Source: Armatimonadetes bacterium CG06_land_8_20_14_3_00_66_21 (lineage in GTDB: Bacteria; Armatimonadota; Abditibacteriia; CG2-30-66-41). Taken from it: DNA of 64,000 bases. Below the pieces are notes generated by a model. It worked only from the letters and a program-made list of their open reading frames with translations. It did not search any database and was not told the DNA's origin. The position numbers were made by a program, and so were the translations under genes. This document shows positions 39,409-49,562 of the stretch, piece by piece; position 1 is the stretch's first letter, and every line of letters starts with the position of its first letter. The stretch lies in contig PEVN01000512.1 in assembly GCA_002779825.1 (NCBI GenBank), positions 1 to 64,000 on the forward strand, written 5' to 3'.

Positions 39409-42400
39409 TCACACCTCTGCGAACAGCGACGGCTCTGCCAACTCCTCTAACAGTTTCTCATCCGGCCGGTGCTCCTCGCTCAACTCGCGGTTCACCGGGA
39501 GCCAGAGGCTTACGGTAGTCCCCTGGCCTTCGGTACTGTTGACCTCCACTCGACCGCCATGGTCTCGCACAATGGCCTGCGTAACAGCCAGGCCCAGGCC
39601 GGATCCAGACAGCTTGGTGGTGAAGAACGGCTTGAAGATCTCGCCCAGAACGTGGGCCGGAATGCCAACGCCGGTATCGGCGATCTCGAGGCGCACGCCT
39701 TCGCCCTCGCGACGCGTGCGGACGGTCAGCGTGCCGTGCCCTCCGTTCAAAGCCTGAACAGCGTTCAGCGCTAGGTTGACAACGGCCTGCTGAAGGCGAC
39801 GTGGGTCCAAGACGACCGGCGGCAGGTCCGCCCCAAAACTCTTCGTCAGGGAAATCCCTTCCCGAAGTGACTGGAAGTTCGCCATCAACAGCGCGTGTTC
39901 TACCAGGGCATTGAGGTCCTCGGGGCTGTGGACGGAGCCGGTAGGCCGCGCCAAGTCCAGCCAGTTGGTCAGGAACGCCTCCAGCTTCGCCACTTCGTCG
40001 ACGATAATGCGCGCGTTGCGCCGACTCGCGGCCGAGGCCTGGTCGTCCTCCAAGATGGTGTGGGCGAATCCGCCAATGGTCACCAGGGGATTTCGGATCT
40101 CGTGGCTGACGCGAGCGGACATCTCTCCTGCGGTAGCCAGCTTCTCCTGCCGGATGAGATCCTCGTGGGCGTCTTTGAGCCGCTTGTAGGATGCGGCAAG
40201 CTGGTCGGCCTTCCTGGCGACCTCGGCGTGGGCTCGGGCGTTTGCCAGGGCCATCCCGGTCTGGCGTGCCAGAGTGGCAAGCAGTCGGACTTCCTCCTCG
40301 CCGATAGGCGCCCGGGTGAAGCGGTTATCCGCAATTACGAGCCCGATCGCCCGGTCCTCCGCCTCTAACGGCGCCACCACACACTCCTCCGAATCCATGA
40401 CCATCGCCAAGGCGCAGCAATCCGCGTTCAGGAGGTGTTCTTTTCGGGTGAGCTGGCGCGGCTTGCGTTCGAAGAACGCCTGCACCAGCGGGCATGAGGA
40501 GTCCGGGCGCAGCGGGAGGACCGCTTGTCGCACCAAGTCGTGAAGCGACCCGGGTTCCGGGACTTTGGGGCCGTCGTACCGCCGGACCAGTTCGCGGAGA
40601 TCCTCGGAGTGTGCGACCGAGGCGGAGTAGATTCGGTGAGCCTCTTCCTCATCCCGGGGCCCGACGGCAACCTGACCTCGCAGGAGCTGCTCTTCTTCGT
40701 CCGCCAAGAACACGAAGGCGCGATTGAAGCCCAGCGCCGGCCCTGCCGTGACGCAGGTCAAGGCAGCGTGCAGCACATAGTTCTCGTCCAAGGCGCTCTG
40801 GATAAGCCGCGACACTCGGTGGATCAGCTCCAACTGGTACACGCGGCGAGCGCTGTCGGTGACGTTGTTGATGACGATCAGCACGTCGGAAGCTCCACCG
40901 GGACCCAGAGGTCGCAGCCGGATGTCGAGGAAGCGGTCGGGGTGCGCGGGGGACCGGTGGTGGAGCGCCTGTTTCTTGACGGTCTCGCCGGTGCGCCGCG
41001 CCCTGGCCAACATGTCCGCGAATGCCGCCTGCTCCAGCAGGGCCGGCTCAAGAACCTGGGTGATGGGCTGCTCCAAGGCCGCAGCCGCCGCAACCTCAGC
41101 TTCGCGGGCGAAGTGCTCGTTCATCGCCTTGACCCGATCGGCGCCGTCCACCACAATAAGCGACGCTGGCATGCCCTGGATGATCTGCTCGCTGAACTCC
41201 TGCGCGCGCGCGGTTTGTTCGTGGAGCGACACCTTTGCCAACGCTACCGCGAGGGGGCCGGCTACCGCCTGGATGATAAGCTGATCGCTTTCGCTGAAGG
41301 CGTTCGGTTTCTGACTGTGGATGTCAAGCAGGGCGACACACCGCTCGCCGCTGACAACGGGTACGAGCAGCTCGGCGCGTGTTCGCCGGGCAGCGGGGAA
41401 CGGCAGAACATACCTGGGGTCGGTGCTGACGTCGTTCACCAACACCGGGCTCAGGGTCCGGACGGCCTCTCCGATGAGCCCTTCGGTGCTCTTCTGGCGG
41501 TGCCCCGCCCGAAGGAGCGGCTCGTAGGCGCCGCTGTGTGCTCGCAAGAGGCAGTCGCCCTCGGGGTCGACGGAAAACACGCTGGTGTCGAAGAACCGGA
41601 AGTGCCGGCGGACCGCCTCCGCCACCAATGTGAGGAGGGCGTCGACCGTGCGCGTGCCGAGGGCTGCCTCAGCGATCTCCTGCAGGAGCGCGAGGCGCTC
41701 AACCTGGCGGTGCTGCTCCCGGTAGAGCCGGCGGAACTCCTGCACCGATTGGTGCAGCTCCCGTGTGCGTAGCGCCACGATGCGTTCCAGTCGCTGCTCG
41801 TCCGCCGCGGCCGCCCCCTCGCGGTCGGTCCGCCAGAGGCCCGTCTCGTCGCGGATGAGGCTCTGCACGACGCGGGCGCCGGCATAGCGGATCACGGTCG
41901 ACCGCACCCGCGCCTGAATGCGCTCCCCTTCCGCCGAGATCACCCGGGCCCGGTCCAGGAACGACGTGCCCTCGTGAGCGGCCGCACTCAACCGGTCGAC
42001 GATGGCTTGGCGAGAGGACTCGGCGAACAGATCGGGGTAGTGCGAACCGACCAGATCGTCCTTTTCGAGCCCGAACAAAGCCTCCGCCTCGCGGTTCGCA
42101 TCGACCACGACCCCGTCCTTCGGGTCCACCAGCACCACGGCATCACCCGCCGCGTTGAACAGGGCCCAGTGCTTCTGCTCGGCCCGCAGCAACTCGCACT
42201 GGTTGTACTCGTAGTAGCACTCGGTGATATGCAGCCGGACATGGTCGATCTCGGACTCGACCCAGTCGCACATCGCTTGAAGGGACTCTCTGTCGTCACC
42301 GAACTCGGCGACCAACTCGCCGATCAGGGTCCGCTTGAGGGCGATCTGCGTGCACACGAGGTCGGCGGCCGTGTACCCGGCCTTGTTCCCAGCGCGTGTG

Positions 42401-42711
42401 GCCACAGCGACGAACCGGTGGCAGGCAATATCCGTAGGGTCCTCGAGGTGGCGGAGCAGCAAGTACAGGAACTTGTGACCGAGTTCCCGCCACCAGCCCG
42501 GCACGAGGAGGTTCGTGTCGGCCGTCTGGGGAAGGAGTTCCGCCACCTGCTGGAGCCACTGTGAGACGAGATCGCCCTGGCGCCCCTCGATGAACCGGCA
42601 CATCCGCTCGATGCCCTGCCGCCGATGCGCCCGCGCAGCCTCGTCCCCTTCATAGTACGCCCGGTGGAGCTGGTGCGCGACGACTGAGGGGGACTCGTAG
42701 TACTTCTTCAT
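39409..42711 (-). CDS. Large PAS/GAF-containing sensor histidine kinase
   Basis: VSHEIRNPLVTIGGFAHTI, NLALNAVQALNGG, LEIADTGVGIPAHVLGEIFKPFFTTKLSGSGLGLAVTQAIV. Confidence 0.92.
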   Translation of the reverse strand: MKKYYESPSVVAHQLHRAYYEGDEAARAHRRQGIERMCRFIEGRQGDLVSQWLQQVAELLPQTADTNLLVPGWWRELGHKFLYLLLRHLEDPTDIACHRFVAVATRAGNKAGYTAADLVCTQIALKRTLIGELVAEFGDDRESLQAMCDWVESEIDHVRLHITECYYEYNQCELLRAEQKHWALFNAAGDAVVLVDPKDGVVVDANREAEALFGLEKDDLVGSHYPDLFAESSRQAIVDRLSAAAHEGTSFLDRARVISAEGERIQARVRSTVIRYAGARVVQSLIRDETGLWRTDREGAAAADEQRLERIVALRTRELHQSVQEFRRLYREQHRQVERLALLQEIAEAALGTRTVDALLTLVAEAVRRHFRFFDTSVFSVDPEGDCLLRAHSGAYEPLLRAGHRQKSTEGLIGEAVRTLSPVLVNDVSTDPRYVLPFPAARRTRAELLVPVVSGERCVALLDIHSQKPNAFSESDQLIIQAVAGPLAVALAKVSLHEQTARAQEFSEQIIQGMPASLIVVDGADRVKAMNEHFAREAEVAAAAALEQPITQVLEPALLEQAAFADMLARARRTGETVKKQALHHRSPAHPDRFLDIRLRPLGPGGASDVLIVINNVTDSARRVYQLELIHRVSRLIQSALDENYVLHAALTCVTAGPALGFNRAFVFLADEEEQLLRGQVAVGPRDEEEAHRIYSASVAHSEDLRELVRRYDGPKVPEPGSLHDLVRQAVLPLRPDSSCPLVQAFFERKPRQLTRKEHLLNADCCALAMVMDSEECVVAPLEAEDRAIGLVIADNRFTRAPIGEEEVRLLATLARQTGMALANARAHAEVARKADQLAASYKRLKDAHEDLIRQEKLATAGEMSARVSHEIRNPLVTIGGFAHTILEDDQASAASRRNARIIVDEVAKLEAFLTNWLDLARPTGSVHSPEDLNALVEHALLMANFQSLREGISLTKSFGADLPPVVLDPRRLQQAVVNLALNAVQALNGGHGTLTVRTRREGEGVRLEIADTGVGIPAHVLGEIFKPFFTTKLSGSGLGLAVTQAIVRDHGGRVEVNSTEGQGTTVSLWLPVNRELSEEHRPDEKLLEELAEPSLFAEV

Positions 42712-42813
42712 GTCGAGAAGGGCTCAACGCGGTGTCGGAGGACACGGTTGGCGTCAGGAAGCGATTGTAGCTGCCGGAGCGGCGCCGGCCAATCTCGGCG
42801 CCGCCGGCGCACC

Positions 42814-44547
42814 TCAGGGAAGTGCCGGCCGGTCCAGGCTGCGCCACCAGTCCAGGTCCACATCCGGGAAGAGGCAGTCCCTCTCGCAGAGGCTGCCGAA
42901 GGAAGCCCAGTCACTCTCCGACAGCCACTCGCCGTCGGCGTACCGCCTCGCCAGCGCGGCGGTCAACTCAAAGTCTGAGAAGTGCGCTGCGGCTCGGTGC
43001 TCCGCGTAGTCCCGTGCGGACCACGTGGTGATGAGAAACTGCCAGTCGGAGGACTGCAGGAGCAGCAGCTCTCGCGCCGCCTGCTGGAGAAGCCGGGTGA
43101 GCGTTTCGTCGGGCTCGGGGTGTGCCACCACGAGTTCCCGGAGGCTCGCCTCCGCGGCGTAAATCCGCCGCCACGTCCACTCGGTCCATTCGTTCAGCCA
43201 GACCCAATGGTGGCCGCCTGCGCCCCAGGATCCCTCCGGAAGCGCCAGAGCGGTGGCGGGCGGATGAGCCGCCAGGTACTCCGTGCCGGTCATCACTTCG
43301 AGGTCGGGGTCTTGGTGCATCCACCGAAGCACGTGTTCCAGCCAGACTGGTCCCTCGAACCACCAGTGCCCAAACAGCTCGGCGTCGAACGGCGCCGCCA
43401 CGACGGGAGCGCGGCCGTTGAGCCACGGTTGGTGCTCCAGCGTGGCCTTGACGCGCCAGAGGAAGTTCCCGGCGTGTTCGCGGGCGCGTTCCGCGGCGCG
43501 GTCCGGATCGTACTCCTCCTTGGCGCCCAGGTCACCCGTGTCGTCGGTTACCCGCCAGTAGCGGTGTCCGCCGGGGTAATGCTTCTTGTGGAAGTCCAAG
43601 TACGCCGCGTCGCCGGGGTACCCGAGTTGGCTGCTCCAGACCTGCAGGGTCAAGTCCGGGTCACGGAAGAACGCGGCAGCAGGAGGGTGATCTTCCACGT
43701 GGTCGCCCACGAAGTAGGCGGCATGGGGCGTGCGCTCGCCATCGTAGGGCCTCGGCTCGCGCAGACAGGAGACTCGGCTCCAGAGCTTGCCCAGCGTTTC
43801 CTCACGACTGAACTCCACCGGGAACGGCTCCCCCCGGGAGAGCAGGTGCGTATCGACCACAAAGTAGTCGATGCCGTTCTCCGCGAGGAACTCCTCGATC
43901 CCCTTTCTGGGGTAGGGGGCTTGCGCCTCCCCCACAATGCGCGGATCGGGCGCCCACTGGCACCGCGGCCGGTACGCGCACTCGGGAAGCCAAAATCCCC
44001 TTGGTCGCCGGCCGAAGTGCCGTTCATAGCAGGCAATCCCCTGCTTCACCTGGGCCTGGACGCTCGCGTCTTCGTGGAGCAACGGCAGATAGCCGTGGGT
44101 GGCCGCCGAGGTGATCAGCTCGATATGGCCGGCCTCCTGTAGACTCCGGAAGGCGCCGACCAGATCGCCGAAGTGGTGGTCGTGGAACCGGTGCTGCACC
44201 CAGCCGTAGAACTCGTCCCAGCGTTTCGCCAGGTAGGCCACGTGACCTCGGCCGTGGGACTCAAACTCCTCCTGGTTCCGCACTGCCCCGTTGCGCTTAT
44301 CGACGAGGTAGCCGGAGAACCACTCCTTGAACCGAGGGTCGGCGAGTTGTTCGAGAAGCACCGGCGTCAACCCCATTGACACTCGGGGGCTGATCCCTTC
44401 CTCGACCAGACGCTCGAATGTGGCAAGCAGCGGGAGGTACGTCTCCGCCGCTGCTTCCATGACCATCTCGCTGCCGTGGGGCCAGGTGCCGTGTCCCAGC
44501 ATGTAGGGAACGTGGCCGTGCAGGACGAGAACGAAGCTGCCTTTCAT
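42814..44547 (-). CDS. Glycoside hydrolase family 57 protein (alpha-glucan branching enzyme-like)
   Basis: FVLVLHGHVPYMLGHGTWPHGSE, RPRGFWLPECAYRP, APFDAELFGHWWFEGPVWLEHVLRW. Confidence 0.9.
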   Translation of the reverse strand: MKGSFVLVLHGHVPYMLGHGTWPHGSEMVMEAAAETYLPLLATFERLVEEGISPRVSMGLTPVLLEQLADPRFKEWFSGYLVDKRNGAVRNQEEFESHGRGHVAYLAKRWDEFYGWVQHRFHDHHFGDLVGAFRSLQEAGHIELITSAATHGYLPLLHEDASVQAQVKQGIACYERHFGRRPRGFWLPECAYRPRCQWAPDPRIVGEAQAPYPRKGIEEFLAENGIDYFVVDTHLLSRGEPFPVEFSREETLGKLWSRVSCLREPRPYDGERTPHAAYFVGDHVEDHPPAAAFFRDPDLTLQVWSSQLGYPGDAAYLDFHKKHYPGGHRYWRVTDDTGDLGAKEEYDPDRAAERAREHAGNFLWRVKATLEHQPWLNGRAPVVAAPFDAELFGHWWFEGPVWLEHVLRWMHQDPDLEVMTGTEYLAAHPPATALALPEGSWGAGGHHWVWLNEWTEWTWRRIYAAEASLRELVVAHPEPDETLTRLLQQAARELLLLQSSDWQFLITTWSARDYAEHRAAAHFSDFELTAALARRYADGEWLSESDWASFGSLCERDCLFPDVDLDWWRSLDRPALP

Positions 44548-44619
44548 GGGCTCTGTCTCCCCTTTCCGCGGCACCAGCCGCAAGCGTACACGGCCCCGTC
44601 GGCAACGCCCGGAGGCGCT

Positions 44620-46299
44620 TCAGATCGCGTCGTTGAGGATCATTTCCTTCACCGACTGGCCGGAGGGAATCATCGGGAACACGTCGGACTCACGATCGAT
44701 GAAGAAGTCGATGAAGGTGGGCTTCACTCGTTCAGCCATCGTCGCTTCGAGCGTCGGGCGCACCTCCGACTTCTCCGTCACCCGTACACCGATGGCGCCG
44801 TAGGCTTCGGCTACCTTGGCAAAGTCCGGATTGTCGACCAGATCCACTTCGGAATAGCGCCGGTCGAAAAACATCTTCTGCCACTGCTTGACCATGCCCA
44901 GATAGCGGTTGTTGAGGATGCACACAGTGACTGGCAGCTTGTCCGAGACAGCCGTGATCAGGTCCTGGATGTTCATCTGGATGCTGCCGTCGCCGGAGAT
45001 GCAGAACACGTGCTTGTCGGGGTGCGCGACCTGAGCGCCCATTGCGGCCGGGAACCCGAACCCCATGGCGCCGAGTCCGCCGGAAGTGAGAAACGTGCGC
45101 GGGTGCCGGGTGTTGATCCACTGCGCCGCCCACATCTGGTGCTGGCCGACGTCGGTCGTGATGATTGCCTCGCCCTTCGTCAACTCGTTGAGCTGCTCGA
45201 GGATGTACTGGGGGCGAAGCACGTCGTCATCCGGGTAGGTCAACGGCCCCTTCTCCCGCAACGCCTGGACCCGCTGGAGCCACGCTTCATGTGCCTTTGG
45301 CTCGACGCGCCCCAGCAACTGCTGCAGCACGAGCTTGCAGTCGCCCACGATCGGGATGGCCGTCTCGACGACCTTGCCGATCTCGGCGGGGTCGACGTCA
45401 ATGTGGATGATGGCCGCCAGCGTCGCGAACTCCGCCACTCGGCCCACGACCCGGTCGTCAAAGCGCGTGCCAACGCCGATCAGCAGGTCGCACTCGCTCA
45501 TGGCCCAACTGGCGAACGCACGGCCGTGCATACCAGGCATCCCCAGCGCCAGCGGGTGGTCGTCCGGGAACGCGCCCTTCCCCAGCAACGAGGTGACCAC
45601 TGGCGCGTTGAGGCGCTCGGCCAACTCCCGCAACTCGGGGCTGGCCTCTGCCGACAGGCACCCGCCACCGGCGTAGAGAAGGGGGCGCTCGCTCTTCGCG
45701 ATCAGTCCCGCGGCCGCCTTGACCTGCCGGTTGTTGCCCCGCTGCGTGGGCCGATAGCCTCGCAGGCCGATCGTCTCAGGGTACTCGAACTCCAGTTCGT
45801 CGATCTGGGTGTCCTTCGGCAGGTCGATCACAACCGGGCCCGGTCGGCCGGTGTTGCAGATGTGGAAGGCTTCCTTGATCGTGACCGGAATCTCCTCGGC
45901 GGCGCGCACCAGGTAGTTGTGCTTGACGATCGGCAGGGTGATCCCCAGGATGTCCGACTCCTGGAAGGCGTCGGTTCCCAGCGCCCGCGTACCCACCTGC
46001 CCGGTGATGGCGATGAGGGGCACTGAGTCCATGTAGGCGTCGGCGATGCCGGTGACTAGGTTGGTGGCGCCCGGACCGGAGGTGGCCATGCACACGCCCA
46101 CCTTGCCGGTGGAACGGGCGTATCCCTCCGCCATCATAGCTGCCACCTGCTCGTGGCGAACCAGATGGTGACGAATGGCTCCGTCCGTGATGAGAGCGTC
46201 GTAGAGCGGCATGTTGGCGCCGCCGGGCAAGCCGAAGACGACCTCAACCCCTTCCCGCTTCAGAGATTCCACCAGGGCCTGGGATCCGGTCATTCTCAT
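44620..46299 (-). CDS. ilvB: Acetolactate synthase, large subunit
   Basis: GVEVVFGLPGGANMPLYDAL, TSGPGATNLVTGIADAYMDSVPLIAITGQV, GLGAMGFGFPAAMGAQ, ISGDGSIQMNIQ. Confidence 0.95.
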   Translation of the reverse strand: MRMTGSQALVESLKREGVEVVFGLPGGANMPLYDALITDGAIRHHLVRHEQVAAMMAEGYARSTGKVGVCMATSGPGATNLVTGIADAYMDSVPLIAITGQVGTRALGTDAFQESDILGITLPIVKHNYLVRAAEEIPVTIKEAFHICNTGRPGPVVIDLPKDTQIDELEFEYPETIGLRGYRPTQRGNNRQVKAAAGLIAKSERPLLYAGGGCLSAEASPELRELAERLNAPVVTSLLGKGAFPDDHPLALGMPGMHGRAFASWAMSECDLLIGVGTRFDDRVVGRVAEFATLAAIIHIDVDPAEIGKVVETAIPIVGDCKLVLQQLLGRVEPKAHEAWLQRVQALREKGPLTYPDDDVLRPQYILEQLNELTKGEAIITTDVGQHQMWAAQWINTRHPRTFLTSGGLGAMGFGFPAAMGAQVAHPDKHVFCISGDGSIQMNIQDLITAVSDKLPVTVCILNNRYLGMVKQWQKMFFDRRYSEVDLVDNPDFAKVAEAYGAIGVRVTEKSEVRPTLEATMAERVKPTFIDFFIDRESDVFPMIPSGQSVKEMILNDAI

Positions 46300-46377
46300 G
46301 TTGCGTCGTCCTCACGAGTTCGGTTGACGAACTGCTCCGCAGTCTCTGGGAAGCGATTCGCTCGCCCCCCACAAACG

Positions 46378-46409
46378 CAAAACTCGCTCCGGGTCGGCCC
46401 AGAGCGAGT
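46378..46409 (-). terminator. Rho-independent hairpin between nfu and ilvB (terminator or attenuator)
   Basis: Minus strand ACTCGCTCTGGG-CCGA-CCCGGAGCGAGT-TTTGCGTTT. Confidence 0.7.
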
Positions 46410-46494
46410 CTCGATCGTCCTTGCTGGCTCCGGCCACCCCTTCCGAAGCGGTGCTCGAAAGGGTCGGCCGTCTCTCCGTCAGAACGCCGAGCGC

Positions 46495-46728
46495 TCAGAC
46501 GCCTACCACTTGCGTGACTCCCTCGAGGTGCTGCTTCAGCGTGGCCTCAATGCCCATCTGCAGCGTCATCTGCGACATGGGGCACCCCTTGCAGGCGCCG
46601 GTCAGGCGAACCTGCACGGTGCCGTCCTCCAGCACGTCAACCAGTTCGCAGTCGCCGCCGTCGGCTTGAAGACCGGGGCGAACCTTGTCGAGTACTTCCT
46701 GTACGCGAGCTTTCAGGTCTTCTGGCAC
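46495..46728 (-). CDS. NifU C-terminal-domain (Nfu-like) Fe-S scaffold
   Basis: LDKVRPGLQADGGDCELVDVLEDGTVQVRLTGACKGCPMSQMTLQ. Confidence 0.93.
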   Translation of the reverse strand: MPEDLKARVQEVLDKVRPGLQADGGDCELVDVLEDGTVQVRLTGACKGCPMSQMTLQMGIEATLKQHLEGVTQVVGV

Positions 46729-46879
46729 AGAGATTCCTCCTTCAGTCCGCCGCTTGTCGTTGCGGCACCCGTCCGGCTACGGCGTCAGGCCGCGGCCCGC
46801 CCCCGCTGCCCGGCAGCCCGGCAAGCCGGCGCCGCGTCCGTCGTGCAGTTCCCAGGCGTAGGCTTCGATGCTCTCAATA

Positions 46880-47698
46880 CTATGGCAGCGCCGTCTCCGG
46901 CGCCTTCACGTTGAAGCTCCCCTGGCGATAGCCCTGGAGATCCAACGTCACAAAACGATAGCCGATCTCCTGCAGACTTTCAACGAGACGTCTGCGCGTG
47001 TCTTCTTCCAAGGCGTTTGCCAGTTCGTCGACGCCCAGTTCCAGCCGCGCGATCTCCGAGTGGTGGCGAACGCGCACCTGGCGGAAGCCCAACCCCTTGA
47101 GCACTTCCTCCGCCCGCTCGACCATGGACAGGCTCTCGGCCGTGATGGGAGTACCGTAGGGGATCCTGGACGCCAGACACGCGGCGGCGGGCTTGTCCCA
47201 GGTGGGCAGTCCCAGCTCTTTGGAGAGGAGGCGGATGTCCGCCTTCGTCATCCCGACCTCGCGGAGCGGGCTTCGCACCCCTTGTTCACACGCAGCCTGT
47301 GAGCCCGGCCGCCAATCGCTTTCGTCGTCTTTGTTGGCGCCATCGAGGACCCAGCGAATCCCCCGCTCCTCGCCGTAGGCCCTTAGCTTGGAGAACAGCT
47401 CCGTCTTGCAGTAGTAGCAGCGATTCTCTGGGTTCCTGGCGTAGTCGTCATCGGCGAGTTCCGCGGTCTGTAGCACCTCGAGGCGGGCGCCAAAGCCCTC
47501 CGCCAGTTCTTTCGCCGACTCGAGTTCCTTGGCGGGGATGCTCTCAGACTCGCCGATCACCCCGAGGGCGCCCTCTCCCAACGTCTCGACGGCCACGCGT
47601 AGCAGGAACGTGCTGTCGACGCCCCCCGAATAGGCAACGACAACGCGGCCCATTTCTCGCAGCAGAACGCGCAGTCTCTCCAGCTTGTTCTCGGCCAC
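46880..47698 (-). CDS. larE: ATP-dependent sacrificial sulfur transferase LarE
   Basis: VVAYSGGVDSTFLLRVA, NPENRCYYCKTELFSKL, VLDGANKDDESDWRPG, CLASRIPYGTPIT. Confidence 0.9.
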   Translation of the reverse strand: MAENKLERLRVLLREMGRVVVAYSGGVDSTFLLRVAVETLGEGALGVIGESESIPAKELESAKELAEGFGARLEVLQTAELADDDYARNPENRCYYCKTELFSKLRAYGEERGIRWVLDGANKDDESDWRPGSQAACEQGVRSPLREVGMTKADIRLLSKELGLPTWDKPAAACLASRIPYGTPITAESLSMVERAEEVLKGLGFRQVRVRHHSEIARLELGVDELANALEEDTRRRLVESLQEIGYRFVTLDLQGYRQGSFNVKAPETALP

Positions 47699-47901
47699 CT
47701 GAGTTCAGGGCATCCTTTCGAGACCAGCGCTGAACGCGTTGAGAAGTCGTCCTCACAGAACGTGGCGCATTGGCGGCTGGAGCGGCGGGGAAGCGAAGGA
47801 GGGGAGCACCAAGATCCCGCTGGCACCATGGCGAGTGGCTCCGGGTTCTGGTGAGGGATACTGACCGAAGCGATCCGCCAGCCGGCAGGGGCCCTGCAGA
47901 A

Positions 47902-48441
47902 TCAGGCCGCCTGGGCTTCCTCCGCGCCTTCTTCCTTGAGGCCGACGTAGCCGTGCTTCTCCACTTCCAGGCGCCCGTTCTCGAGGAGGATCTCCCGGGT
48001 CAGCACCAGGCCGGCCCGGTCGCTGGCGACGAACTCATACTCCTTCGTCAGCACGAGCGCCTTCGGCGCGGTCGGACAAACTTCGGCGCACAACCCGCAA
48101 AAGCAGCAGGAGTTGAGGTCGATTTCAAACTCAACGGGGTAGCGCCCTTTGTGTCCCTCCCGCTTCTCGGCCTTCATAGTGATGACTTGGTCGGGGCAGA
48201 CCTTCGCGCACGAGCCGCAGCCAATGCACGTCAGGTCTCCGTCCGGAGCGGCGGTGAGTCCGTGCAGACCCCGGTATCGCGGAGCGAGGACGGGACGCTC
48301 GCGCGGATACTGGAGGGTCGTGTTGGGCCGGAAAAAGTGGAGGATCGTGATCCACAGGCCCTGAAGCAGGCTCTTCGCTCCATAGGCGATCTCGCGCGCC
48401 AATGCCGTCACGGGGGTTGGTCCTCTCGCTATTGGCGCCAC
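47902..48441 (-). CDS. nuoI: NuoI-like ferredoxin-type subunit of NADH-quinone oxidoreductase
   Basis: PVLAPRYRGLHGLTAAPDGDLTCIGCGSCAKVCPDQVI...CCFCGLCAEVCPTAPKALVLTKEYEF. Confidence 0.85.
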   Translation of the reverse strand: MAPIARGPTPVTALAREIAYGAKSLLQGLWITILHFFRPNTTLQYPRERPVLAPRYRGLHGLTAAPDGDLTCIGCGSCAKVCPDQVITMKAEKREGHKGRYPVEFEIDLNSCCFCGLCAEVCPTAPKALVLTKEYEFVASDRAGLVLTREILLENGRLEVEKHGYVGLKEEGAEEAQAA

Positions 48442-48459
48442 GCTCGCCGCGAGACGCCG

Positions 48460-49389
48460 TCAGTCGATCTCCGAATACGTCGGGGTGGACAGGTATCGCT
48501 CACCGGTGTCTGGAAACACAACTACAATGAGCTTGCCCGCGTTCTCCGGGCGCTTGGCGACCTCGACAGCAGCGGCGGCAGCGGCGCCGGAGGAGACGCC
48601 GACGAAGAGCCCTTCCTCGCGGGCCAGGCGGCGCGCCATGGCGATGGCGGCCGGCGCTTCGACCTGATAGATCTCGTCCATCAGCTCCACGCGCATGATT
48701 GCCGGAATGAACCCGGCGCCGATTCCCTGAATCGGGTGTGGCCCCTTCTGGCCGCCTGACATCACCGGGGAGGCCGCCGGTTCCACGGCGACGAACTTCA
48801 GCGATGCCTTCTTGGGCTTCAGCGCCTCGGCGCAGCCGGTGAGGGTGCCACCGGTCCCGACACCAGCGACGATGAGGTCCACTTCTCCGTCGGTGTCGCG
48901 CCAGATTTCCAGCGCGGTGGTCTCGCGATGGATCGAAACATTGGCCGGGTTCTTGAACTGCTGCGGGATGAAATAGCGCGGGTCCTCGGCAGCCATCTTC
49001 TCGGCAGTGGCGATCGCTTCTCCCATCCCTCCGGGACCGGAAGTCAGGATGAGTTCAGCGCCCAACACCTTCAGCAGTTGGCGACGCTCGAGGCTCATGG
49101 TCTCTGGCATCGTCAGGACGAGCTTGTATCCCTTGGCCGCACAGACCATCGCCAGACCGACCCCGGTGTTTCCGCTCGTCGGTTCGAGGATGATTGTGTC
49201 TTCGTTGACGAGTCCATCGCGCTCGGCGGCCTCGATCATGGACACGCCGATGCGGTCTTTGACGCTGGAGAGCGGGTTCATGCTTTCCAGCTTCGCCGCG
49301 ACAGTGGCGCCAGCGCCCTCCGTCACCCGGTTCAGGCGAACCAGAGGGGTGTTCCCGACCAGTTTGGTTACGTCGTTTGCGATCTTCAT
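48460..49389 (-). CDS. cysK: Cysteine synthase
   Basis: [48 protein letters not shown]. Confidence 0.95.
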   Translation of the reverse strand: MKIANDVTKLVGNTPLVRLNRVTEGAGATVAAKLESMNPLSSVKDRIGVSMIEAAERDGLVNEDTIILEPTSGNTGVGLAMVCAAKGYKLVLTMPETMSLERRQLLKVLGAELILTSGPGGMGEAIATAEKMAAEDPRYFIPQQFKNPANVSIHRETTALEIWRDTDGEVDLIVAGVGTGGTLTGCAEALKPKKASLKFVAVEPAASPVMSGGQKGPHPIQGIGAGFIPAIMRVELMDEIYQVEAPAAIAMARRLAREEGLFVGVSSGAAAAAAVEVAKRPENAGKLIVVVFPDTGERYLSTPTYSEID

Positions 49390-49562
49390 GTGTCTCTCCC
49401 AGGGCGTCGTGGATTGTAGCTGCGCGCCCGCGGCTCGTCAACGAGGGCGGATCCGGGCCGGAATCCGCCCCCAGCCACCAAGCGTGCAGCCATCTTCTTC
49501 AGTATGTCGCGCCTGGGAGCCCCGTGCACCCATGGGCAATCGCGTGGAACGGGTCGCGGCGG

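Noticed and set aside
40525-41772. 415-aa plus-strand ORF
   Set aside because: Antisense to the histidine kinase gene; no recognisable motifs.
44476-46026. 516-aa plus-strand ORF
   Set aside because: Antisense to ilvB, whose ThDP-enzyme motifs are unambiguous.
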